Positions 1 through 7,583 of a stretch of 64,000 bases of DNA are shown piece by piece; position 1 is the stretch's first letter, and each line of letters begins with the position of its first letter. Under the pieces are notes generated by a model. It saw only the letters and a program-made list of their open reading frames with translations, ran no database searches and had not been told where the DNA came from. A program made the position numbers and the translations under genes. Origin of the DNA: Pseudorhodobacter aquimaris (GTDB taxonomy: Bacteria > Pseudomonadota > Alphaproteobacteria > Rhodobacterales > Rhodobacteraceae); NCBI RefSeq assembly GCF_001202025.1, contig NZ_LGHS01000072.1, forward strand, positions 1 through 64,000, in the 5' to 3' direction.

Positions 1-342
1 AATGGCAGCGCGGCGCTTGTGATCTACTGCCAGTGTCGCACCTTGGCCATTGGCAATCTCGCCTTCGGTGACCTCGGCCATATGGATGAACAGGCCCTGG
101 CTCTTTTTGGTATCGGTGATCCGGGCCGCACCTGTGGTCGTACGCAAGACACCCTCATCCCCGACCTGACCGCCCGATTCCGCATAGAACGGCGTCTGGT
201 TCAGGATGATTTGCACCGATTGGCCCTTGATGCTTTTGGCCTGCGCGGCCCCTTCAGCAACCAGCGCCAAAATCTGCCCTTCGGCGGTTTCGGTGTCATA
301 GCCCAGAAATTCTGTCGCGCCATGGGCCTCAGCCAGATGAAA
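1..342 (-). pseudogene. alaS: alaS internal fragment, inverted
   Basis: Read on the minus strand this stretch is an uninterrupted piece of alanyl-tRNA synthetase. It runs from [20 protein letters not shown] through [18 protein letters not shown] to VDHKRRAAI, which is the beta-barrel/linker region ahead of the editing domain. It has no start or stop in the window and runs off the left edge. At about 340 the homology stops abruptly and the alaS 3' end begins on the opposite strand. Two parts of one gene therefore meet head to head, and the region between them (editing domain and following linker) is missing here. As written the gene cannot be expressed. alaS is essential, so an assembly or amplification chimera is more likely than a true inversion. 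The identification is certain; the cause is not. Confidence 0.88.
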
Positions 343-588
343 GCACGGATTGGCTCGGGCGCGGTCGTACTGATTGCCGATACCGGTAGCAAGCCTGCGG
401 TTGCGGCCGGTGTGACGACAGACTTGACCGACAGACTCTCGGCTGTTGATCTGGTCAAGGCGGCAGCGGCTGCCCTTGGTGGCAAAGGCGGCGGCGGGCG
501 CGCGGATATGGCGCAGGCAGGGGGCGTTGATATCGACGGTGCAGATGCCGCGATTGCCGCGATTGAAACCATTTTGGAGGGGAAATAA
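340..588 (+). CDS. alaS: Alanyl-tRNA synthetase, C-terminal fragment
   Basis: These are the last 82 codons of alanyl-tRNA synthetase, the enzyme that charges tRNA-Ala. The reading starts at [16 protein letters not shown] and contains the glycine-rich DHHA1 motif [17 protein letters not shown], followed by the stop at 586-588. An ATG at 337 opens the frame by chance. The sequence 5' of position 340 in this frame is the antisense of another part of alaS, not coding sequence. The fragment is followed two bases later by the DUF1330 gene, so the native alaS 3' neighbourhood is preserved on this side of the join. Confidence 0.85.
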   Translation, partial: KARIGSGAVVLIADTGSKPAVAAGVTTDLTDRLSAVDLVKAAAAALGGKGGGGRADMAQAGGVDIDGADAAIAAIETILEGK

Positions 589-589
589 A

Positions 590-880
590 ATGCCGACAGC
601 TTTGTGGATTGCCCATGTAGATGTTACCGATCCGGAAGCCTACGGGAAATATGCAGCCCTTGCGGGCCCTGCGATCGCGGCCCATGGTGGTGTGTTTCTG
701 GCGCGCGCCGGACGCTATGTGCAATTGGAGGGTAACGATCGCCCGCGCAATGTCGTTGCTCGCTTTCCAAGCCTTGAGGCGGGGGTCGCTTGCTATAACT
801 CCGCAGAGTATCAGGCCGCCCTCGCGCATGCCAAAGGGGCCAGCACTCGCGACTTAATGGTGGTCGAAGAAGCTGAGTAG
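590..880 (+). CDS. DUF1330 domain protein
   Basis: A 96-residue protein beginning MPTALWIAHVDVTDPEAYGK, matching the small ferredoxin-like alpha/beta fold of the DUF1330 family, most members of which have no assigned function. The family pattern is visible in the opening strand, the D-P-E-A-Y-x-K-Y helix, the AHGG turn, and a closing E-Y-Q-A-A-L helix with a variable acidic tail. The ATG at 590 follows the alaS stop by one base and has GGAGGGG about 10 bases upstream, so it is probably co-transcribed with alaS. A longer in-frame opening at 446 lies inside alaS and was not used. The family is clear; the role is unknown. Confidence 0.85.
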   Translation: MPTALWIAHVDVTDPEAYGKYAALAGPAIAAHGGVFLARAGRYVQLEGNDRPRNVVARFPSLEAGVACYNSAEYQAALAHAKGASTRDLMVVEEAE

Positions 881-975
881 CGCGGGACTTTGCGCTCCTG
901 TTTAAACGATTTCTTTGCTATATGGCAGGTAGGATAAAAGTCTGGTGACCAAGAGCACCGGACAATGGGGTATTT

Positions 976-1770
976 ATGTGCCGTTGGGCAGCCTATATTG
1001 GCAAACCGATTTTTCTGGAGGAGGTGGTCAGTCGCCCTCGCCATTCATTGATCCACCAAAGTCAATGCGCGACTGAGTGCAAGTCGGCGATCAACGCTGA
1101 CGGATTTGGCCTTGCATGGTATGATGAGCGTGAGGAGCCGGGGCTGTTCCGTGACGTCTCGCCCGCGTGGTCGGATTGCAATCTGAAAAGCATTGTCCAG
1201 CAGGTACGGTCCAGATTGTTCCTAAGCCATGTACGGGCCTCTACCGGAACGGCGACCAGCCGCAACAACTGCCATCCGTTTGCCTTTCGGAACTGGTCCT
1301 TCATGCACAATGGGCAGGTCGGCGGGTTTGAGCATTTCCGCCGCTGCGGGGATATGATGATCCCTGATGAATATTACGCCGACAGGCGCGGTGCGACGGA
1401 CAGTGAGGCGCTGTTTTTGGTCGCGCTATCGGAGGGGCTTGACCATGATCCCTGCGCGGCATTGGAGCGTGCAACTGCACGGTTTGAGGCCTTGAGCAGG
1501 GCACGCGGCACTGCGCCGCATATTCGCATGACGGTCGCATTTTCCGATGGGCGCAGGCTCTATGCGGTGCGCTATGCAACGGATGACAAGGCACCTACGC
1601 TCTACCATCGTTGGTCCAAGACGCATCAAGGGCGTGCCGTCGTGTCGGAGCCACTGGAAACGGATGAGAAAGATTGGCAGTTGGTACCGGCGGGCACATT
1701 TTGCACTTTTGAAGGTGCGCGCGTGGACATGAAGCCTTTCATCCCACAACAACAAGAGATAGCAGCTTGA
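976..1770 (+). CDS. Class II glutamine amidotransferase (YafJ-like)
   Basis: A 264-residue protein with an N-terminal nucleophile amidotransferase fold. Cys2 (MCRWAAYIG) would be the catalytic nucleophile after removal of Met1. Other family landmarks are NADGFGLAWY (substrate pocket), LSHVRASTG, NNCHPF, and the oxyanion motif MHNGQVGGF. The family hydrolyses glutamine and passes ammonia to an acceptor, but YafJ-type members stand alone and their acceptor is not known. The gene is monocistronic: about 95 bases separate it from the DUF1330 gene and a long non-coding stretch follows. It could be confused with EgtC of ergothioneine synthesis, but no egt genes lie nearby. Confidence 0.85.
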   Translation: MCRWAAYIGKPIFLEEVVSRPRHSLIHQSQCATECKSAINADGFGLAWYDEREEPGLFRDVSPAWSDCNLKSIVQQVRSRLFLSHVRASTGTATSRNNCHPFAFRNWSFMHNGQVGGFEHFRRCGDMMIPDEYYADRRGATDSEALFLVALSEGLDHDPCAALERATARFEALSRARGTAPHIRMTVAFSDGRRLYAVRYATDDKAPTLYHRWSKTHQGRAVVSEPLETDEKDWQLVPAGTFCTFEGARVDMKPFIPQQQEIAA

Positions 1771-2352
1771 CGTAAAGCACCGAGCATTTCATCGGCATGT
1801 TCTGCAACCAAGGGTTTATCAGGGCTTTCCGTGATGCCTGAATGTCATGCACAAGCTTGTGTCGGATGACTGCGCCTCGGATGCTGCACGAATTTAGCCC
1901 TAACGAGGCATTGCATCTCGGGTACCCTAAAAATTCGCACAGATTTAGCGCTGCGACTTTGGGGTGATGGATTCGCAAGAGGCCAAAAAGAGGCGGTCTC
2001 CAACCTTCTGCTTGCTTTGTATTTGCTTATAATTTCGGCGGAGTAGTGGATGGGTTTTGCGCCATACAGGCGAATTGTTGCCCGCCTATCGATCATCTGA
2101 CCCTCTAGGTTGCGGTCTGTTAACTATTCTATCAAAAAGGGACCGGCGTCTGACCATATTTACTTTACGCTACGGAACCTCAGAAAACCTCACTGGCTTA
2201 AAGCCACTAAAATGAGTGAGACCTCAACATATGTTACCGACCAAAGTAACGAAATATTCACACAAGTGTCTTTATGATGAAAATTCACGCAACCAAAACT
2301 GCTCCCCTCTACAGCGAACAGCTTTATCCAAAATGAGAAAATGGAGTTTGAC
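1771..2352. other. Long non-coding region upstream of the fusion gene
   Basis: No convincing coding sequence was found; openings on the minus strand lack family resemblance. The stretch is more AT-rich than its surroundings. Two structures stand out. An imperfect 16-base direct repeat lies at 1886-1901 and 1937-1952 (core GCAC-N2-ATTTAGC). An inverted repeat GTTAC-N8-GTAAC lies at 2233-2250, about 100 bases before the start of the next gene. It probably carries the promoter and operator of the aminotransferase-reductase gene, but no promoter was assigned with confidence. Confidence 0.4.
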
Positions 2353-4995
2353 ATGTCAGCTTTGAATCCAGCACGTGCTTCTTTACTAAAGATGTTTGCA
2401 CTTGATGCAAAGATCGTCAGTGGCTCGGGATTCACTCTTTTGGATGAGGATGGGCGACCGTACCTCGATTTTCTGTCGCAATACGGTGCATTGCCCTTTG
2501 GTCACAATCCGACAACTTTATGGGATGCGCTGGATTCTGCACGGGCCGAGCAATTACCTTCACTGGTGCAGCCATTGCTGGCGGTAGAGGCAGAGCGTTT
2601 GGCTGAGAGATTGGCAGAGATAACGCCCGGCGACCTGGCGATCACAACTTTTGCCAATAGCGGCGCTGAAACCGTGGAGGCAGCCATCAAATTGGCACGT
2701 CTGCGCACTGGTCGGTCGGGGATTCTGTCGACCCTGAACGGTTTTCACGGCAAGACGCTCGGGGCATTGTCCGCTACTGGCAAGCCCCTGTATCAAGAAG
2801 GGTTTTTAGCCCCAGCTCCGGGCTTTGACTATGTCCCTTACGGTGACCTTGACGCATTAAAAACACGGCTTGAGACGGCTGGTGACAATATCGCGGCCTT
2901 TATCGTTGAACCGATACAAGGGGAGGGCGGTGTTATTTGCCCACCACAAGATTATATTGATGCTGCCATTACGATTTGTCGTAGCCACGGTGTGCTTTTT
3001 ATCCTGGATGAGATTCAAACAGGCCTGGGCCGGACCGGAGAGCTTTTTGCCTGCTCCACCACTGTTGAAGTGCCCGATATGCTGCTGCTTGCCAAGGCCC
3101 TTGGTGGTGGGATGATGCCGATCGGCGCCTGTATCGTGCGTCCGTCTGCTTGGGATGATAGGTTTGGCCAGCGGCACAGCTCAACCTTTGCGAATAACAA
3201 CCTTGCATGCCGCGTTGCCAATGCGACGCTCGACATGTTGCTGAAGGATGATCAGGCCCTTATCCGGCAAGTCGCGACAAATGGGAAATACCTGCGCGAA
3301 CAGCTGGAAACATTGCAGGGGCGTTACCCCGATGTCATTAAGGAAGTACGCGGGCGGGGCTATATGCTGGGGTTGGAATTCCATCGTTTCGATGACCGCA
3401 CCGATTCCGCGACGATGGCTTTTTCAAGTATCAATGGTGGTGTGATCCCGTTGATCAGTTCCTACCTGTTTAACGTACAAGGGCTTTTGACTGCGCCGCT
3501 ATTCAACGAAACCCACGTGATGCGCTTACAACCGACTTTGATTGTGGGGCGTGCCGAGATCGACCGTGCAGTTGAGGCGCTAGATGCAGTTTGTGCGATC
3601 ATAGCTGCGCGCGACTATTATGCGTTGGTTCGCCATCTGGTTGCTCAGCCGATCGGTGAGAGAATGGCAACTGATAGCGTTGCGAAGGATACAGCCACAC
3701 CCCAGCCATCGGAATTGCCGCAGACAGGCAGTTTCGGCTTTTTGGTTCACTATACGGAAGAGGAGGATGTTTACCGCTCCGATTCATCGTTCCGAAAGTT
3801 CAGCGATCAAGAATTCGCAAATTGGTGCGCCTGGATTAAGCAATTAGGTCCGGGATTTGCCCGCCGTATGCCAAAGGTTACCTCAAAGACAGGTGCAACT
3901 GCCGAAGGCTGGATTATGTCAGTGCCGATGTTGCCATCTGATATGCGTGGATCTGGCCGCCATGACGCGACGGGCATGATCAAAAGTGCCGTTGACCTTG
4001 CTGTAAGCGAAGGATTGACCCGCGTAGGGCTCGGTGCATTCACGTCCATTGTAACACGGGGAGGCGAAACGGCTACTGGACGCGGGGGGCGGATTACCAG
4101 CGGTAATACATTGACCACAATCTCGGCTGTTAAGGGGATTGAGAATGTGGCGTCCCGTGCTGGGCTGCCGCTTGAAGACGCTCATGTTGTCGTGATGGGT
4201 GCGGCCGGTGCAATTGGTCGCTTGGCATCTATGATGCTTGCCCGACGCGTGGGGCGTGTGACACTTGTTGGCAACGAAGCTAATCCTTTTACCCCCAAGC
4301 TAATGTCAAATGTGGCGGATGAGACTTATGAATTGCTTATGAATCTGCCGGATGACACAGGCCTGATAACGGGTGAAGCCGTTGCTAGGGTGAAGCGAAT
4401 CGTAAATCGGCTCGGGCTGAAAAAGGATCGCAAAGGAATCGCGAACCGCTTCTCTGCAGGGTTCAAAGCACTGGGGCAACTGCCGCCTATCGATTTTACG
4501 TCTTCTCTCGAAACGGCGCTTTTGGATGCTGACATCGTTCTGGTTGCGACCAGCTCGGAGAAGTCTTTGATTGATCCGTTGACATTGTCCCCAGGCACAT
4601 TGGTTTGTGATATAGCACGGCCGCCGAATGTAGCTGATGCCACGATTTTTGATCAAGCGACGCTTGTATTTGATGGTGGCCTTATCCAACCTCCGTTTGA
4701 AGTGGATCTTGGTGCGTTCCAAACCTTGCCCAAAAATCTGTGCTGGGGGTGTTTGGGTGAAACCATGCTTCTGGCATTGGCGCGAGAAGATCGTGATTAC
4801 AGCATAGGCTCACGCCTCTCGCTGTCAGATGCAGACCGTCTTTCTCTTTTGGCTGACATGCATGGGTTTGCACCCGCTGCAACGCAATGGTACGGTCGCC
4901 ATATCAGCGATGAAGATATTGAAAAATTCGCAGGTCACGTAGCTGCCAAGCGCACGGCCGATCATCCCTCGGTTTTGTCGGAATTGGGGGCCTAA
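2353..4995 (+). CDS. Class III aminotransferase / acyl-ACP reductase-like fusion
   Basis: An 880-residue two-domain protein. Residues about 1-440 form a class III PLP aminotransferase of the ornithine/acetylornithine type: NSGAETVEAAIKLAR, the PLP-contacting LDEIQTGLGRTG, and the Schiff-base lysine in LLAKALGGGMMP (Lys248). After a short linker, residues about 460-880 resemble cyanobacterial acyl-ACP reductase (AAR). This part has the Rossmann motif VVMGAAGAIGRLA, then VLVATSSEKSLIDP, VFDGGLIQPPFEVD, and a cysteine in LCWGCLGETMLL (Cys800) that aligns with the AAR active-site cysteine. Together they could reduce an acyl thioester to an aldehyde and transaminate it to an amine. The same pairing of activities is known in PigE of prodigiosin synthesis, in the opposite domain order. 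The start at 2353 has GGAG six bases upstream; an in-frame ATG at 2341 is the alternative. The gene stands alone. Domains are firm; substrate and product are inference. Confidence 0.85.
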   Translation: MSALNPARASLLKMFALDAKIVSGSGFTLLDEDGRPYLDFLSQYGALPFGHNPTTLWDALDSARAEQLPSLVQPLLAVEAERLAERLAEITPGDLAITTFANSGAETVEAAIKLARLRTGRSGILSTLNGFHGKTLGALSATGKPLYQEGFLAPAPGFDYVPYGDLDALKTRLETAGDNIAAFIVEPIQGEGGVICPPQDYIDAAITICRSHGVLFILDEIQTGLGRTGELFACSTTVEVPDMLLLAKALGGGMMPIGACIVRPSAWDDRFGQRHSSTFANNNLACRVANATLDMLLKDDQALIRQVATNGKYLREQLETLQGRYPDVIKEVRGRGYMLGLEFHRFDDRTDSATMAFSSINGGVIPLISSYLFNVQGLLTAPLFNETHVMRLQPTLIVGRAEIDRAVEALDAVCAIIAARDYYALVRHLVAQPIGERMATDSVAKDTATPQPSELPQTGSFGFLVHYTEEEDVYRSDSSFRKFSDQEFANWCAWIKQLGPGFARRMPKVTSKTGATAEGWIMSVPMLPSDMRGSGRHDATGMIKSAVDLAVSEGLTRVGLGAFTSIVTRGGETATGRGGRITSGNTLTTISAVKGIENVASRAGLPLEDAHVVVMGAAGAIGRLASMMLARRVGRVTLVGNEANPFTPKLMSNVADETYELLMNLPDDTGLITGEAVARVKRIVNRLGLKKDRKGIANRFSAGFKALGQLPPIDFTSSLETALLDADIVLVATSSEKSLIDPLTLSPGTLVCDIARPPNVADATIFDQATLVFDGGLIQPPFEVDLGAFQTLPKNLCWGCLGETMLLALAREDRDYSIGSRLSLSDADRLSLLADMHGFAPAATQWYGRHISDEDIEKFAGHVAAKRTADHPSVLSELGA

Positions 4996-5032
4996 GCCCC
5001 CAACTTTCGAAAATTTATTCGTCTGAAAATGA

Positions 5033-5077
5033 AACAGCCCGGATGCGTCGAGCATCCGGGCTGTTCTTTTTTATCTA
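5033..5077 (+). terminator. Rho-independent terminator after the fusion gene
   Basis: A near-perfect hairpin has a 13-14 base-pair stem (AACAGCCCGGATGC at 5033-5046 pairing with 5052-5065) and a five-base loop. It is followed by TTCTTTTTT. It sits about 40 bases after the stop of the fusion gene and before the convergent VPLPA-CTERM gene. The minus-strand T tract is weaker, so it may serve both genes unequally. Confidence 0.9.
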
Positions 5078-5118
5078 ACGTTCAAAACCCTAAAATATAT
5101 TTCGAACGATACCGCCAA

Positions 5119-5829
5119 TCAGGCTGCCTTACGGGCCTTACGACGGCGCATTGCTGCAGCACCACCAAGAGCACCAAACAGCAGCAAACCAGATGCTGGC
5201 AATGGAACTGGGCTCAATTCGATCGAAGTGATGGACCCATCAACCCGATCAACCGCACCAACACCAAATACATTGCTGGAGTCGATTTCGAACGACAGGG
5301 TAGCAATACTGTTGAAGTCAGCAACGCCGGAGAAAGCCGAGAGGTACAGCTTTGGGTCAACACCAGCCACCAGAACTTCGAAGTAGCTGCTTACGTTGCC
5401 CAGTGTATCGGTCGCAGTAGCAGTAAAGTTGGCGACATGGTCAAAACCGAGCGAGCCAAGACGGAACAACATGTAAGGGTTTGGACCGTGCGAGATATCG
5501 CCGACCGAAGTGTAGGTCAGTGTACCTGTGCCGGTTGCACGGTCATTGTTGGAGAAAGACAGCTCTCCGCCTTGTGCTTCCAATGTTGTTGCCGAAACAG
5601 CGTTACCGTTGTTGGTGACGTTTTCAACAGTCAGGGTACGCGTACCGATACCCGAACCGAAAGGTGCTGTGAAAGCGATTGTGCTTGAATCGGTTGCACC
5701 AGGGTAGGCCACGGACACCACGGTCTGGTCTTGGCTGAAGTCGTCAAACATGATAGTTGCAGCAAGAGCCGGTGCGGCAGTCAGAAGCATTGCAGCAGTG
5801 ACCGATGCTCCGAAAAACTTAGTATTCAT
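5119..5829 (-). CDS. VPLPA-CTERM sorted secreted protein
   Basis: A 236-residue exported protein. The N terminus (MNTKFFGASVTAAMLLTAAP, then ALAA) is a signal peptide with a likely AxA cleavage site. The middle is rich in Ser, Thr, Asn and Gly and predicted to be beta-strand, with no recognised enzyme motif. The C terminus has the full sorting signal: VPLPA, a hydrophobic span (SGLLLFGALGGAAAM), and an Arg/Lys-rich tail. By analogy with known systems it would be processed by an exosortase of the XrtD class and displayed on or released from the surface. No exosortase lies in this window. The ATG at 5829 follows GAGGAGAC; an in-frame extension to 5865 adds residues that would spoil the signal peptide. 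The specific function is unknown. Confidence 0.85.
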   Translation of the reverse strand: MNTKFFGASVTAAMLLTAAPALAATIMFDDFSQDQTVVSVAYPGATDSSTIAFTAPFGSGIGTRTLTVENVTNNGNAVSATTLEAQGGELSFSNNDRATGTGTLTYTSVGDISHGPNPYMLFRLGSLGFDHVANFTATATDTLGNVSSYFEVLVAGVDPKLYLSAFSGVADFNSIATLSFEIDSSNVFGVGAVDRVDGSITSIELSPVPLPASGLLLFGALGGAAAMRRRKARKAA

Positions 5830-6640
5830 AAAACTGTCTCCTCTTAAGACGCCAACATTTGGCAATCGATCATGCTCAACATGAACACGATTTGAACTAA
5901 ATTAGCACAACCTTAGACGTTTGGAAAGGGTCCGATCATGTCCAATTCGCGATTCTGCATAAGTAGTTTGGTTAATATTTATAGAACAAATTCCAATTTA
6001 GGCGATTGGTTGGTGCTTCCAGATTGTTCTGGATGAATACCGGAAGACTAGTTAATTCTATATGACGAGGGAGCGTCTTCTGGTCAATCAGCCGCGCGAT
6101 GTTCCTTGGGCCTCCATCCTTTGTCTGAAATGAGCTTGCTGCTGTCCAGCTCTCGGCGAACCGTGCCCAACCCGGGCTTTTCCGAAAATTTTCTGCTCAC
6201 AATGGCGGGACAGATGGATTGAAAAAGCAGTCAAAACTGTAAATATCTTATTGTTATAATACACTTTATTCTGACACTCCATGCTCTGAGGTTTAAATAA
6301 GTGCCAGTTTTTGTCCGTCCGCTTCACCGGCTATTTCTGGCGGAATGGTCATGTAATAAAGCGAGGGTGACGCGTTGATATATTGAACGCAGCCGTGCGT
6401 AATGGATAATCTTGTTGCCGTGCTTGTTGGTTATTTGCTTGGCAAGGCTGAAATGCAGCATGCGGGCGAGCGAGGTTGGCAGCGATTGTGCGACATCCGG
6501 TTGACGCTTTTCTTGGGTGAGCGGCAGATCAACGCATTTATATCGCGACCGCCTGTGCTCTTTCACATGTGCTGAGCGTTTCTGCACAACTCTGACGTTG
6601 CGGGATTCACATCATGAATCCAATCGGTTAGGCGGGTCGC
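5830..6640. other. Gene-poor AT-rich region before an IS scar
   Basis: No gene is supported here. 5830-6060 is strongly AT-rich and presumably holds the promoter of the VPLPA-CTERM gene. 6090-6590 has minus-strand openings of about 80 codons whose translations show no family I can name and are broken by stops in neighbouring frames. They may be eroded remains of genes disrupted with the adjacent element. The left end of the IS5-like element probably lies near 6597-6640, but the terminal repeat is not clear. Confidence 0.35.
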
Positions 6641-7316
6641 ATGAGCAAACCATCACCCCGCCCGATACCGCACCATGAACTGGTCCTTTTACACTGCGGC
6701 GCTTCGCAAGAGGGGATCATGGCTAATCTGGCTCGCGCTGCATGACGATCGAGGTTCTGTTCAAGCTGTCGCTCAGGCAAACGACCGGGATGGGGACCAG
6801 CCTATTGAAGTAGGCAAACCTGGATTGGGCCGTGCCCGACTATATGACCCTGTGCCGAAGGCAGAAGGCGCTGGCCGTCCAAATATCGTATCCCTGCGCC
6901 GACGGGCCGATGAACCTGTTCGTGGACAGCACCGGCATCAATTTCTCGGTGATGGCGCGTGGCGAGCGCGCAAGCATGGCGTTCGGGGCCGACGCCAATC
7001 GTTGCCCGGCAACGGTTTTCCTGCATACCGTGAGAGGCTGCGCAAGCTGCAGCTGGCCATGGACACGACCACTTCGGACATCCGCGCCGTGGAATTCATC
7101 CCCAGCAGTGGTAACAGCCCGGTCTTGCCGGAGTTGCTCGAGCAGATCCCTGAAGGTGAGGAGGTCGGCACTGTGACAGCGGACGGTGACTATGACGCCC
7201 GCGGCTGCAACATAGCAATCATCGACCGCCATGCCCCCGCAATTATCCCGATCCGCGTCACACTCATCAACCGCTTCAACACACTTGGCACTGCCAAGAC
7301 CGCCCGAATGGTATGA
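6641..7316 (+). pseudogene. Decayed IS5-family transposase
   Basis: The ATG at 6641 opens MSKPSPRP, the usual start of an IS5-family transposase common in roseobacters. A single-base insertion near 6666 shifts the frame into NWSFYTAALRKRGS. A deletion then removes sequence before VLFKLSLRQTTGM, another frame carries PDYMTLCRRQKALAVQ and the first catalytic Asp (FVDSTGI), and a further frame holds IRAVEFIPSSG and the second Asp region (VGTVTADGDYD). The part with the third catalytic residue is deleted before the C-terminal LINRFNTLGTAKTARMV. The copy cannot make active transposase. A possible right-hand end is near 7353-7370 (ACTTATGCAATAACGCC), but paired terminal repeats were not established. 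Confidence 0.8.
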
Positions 7317-7583
7317 TGCCACCGGGGAAAGGGGTCGTCACGCCTCAGGCCCGACTTATGCAATAACGCCCATGTGGGGCCGAATCAAGGGCGCAGCACA
7401 GGCTTGAAACTCTGCGCGGAGCAGCAGACAGCCATATGGTCGCCGCTGCCAATGAAGCCTAAATGCGATCAAATGAGCGGTCTGAAATTGGGACAAGTCA
7501 AAACAAAAGCTCGTGGATGAAAAGTCTCCAACGATTGTGACGTTCGCGTAAAGTCTTTGCCTGTCAAGCGTAGGGAGAAGTCT

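Noticed and set aside
19-339. Open frame on the plus strand ahead of the alaS 3' end
   Set aside because: Its translation is antisense to a clear internal alaS segment on the minus strand, so it is not a coding extension.
6324-6587. Minus-strand frame of 87 codons
   Set aside because: No recognisable family, no ribosome site, and it lies in eroded sequence next to an IS remnant. A neighbouring frame hinted at an L,D-transpeptidase-like HGC motif but is interrupted by stops.
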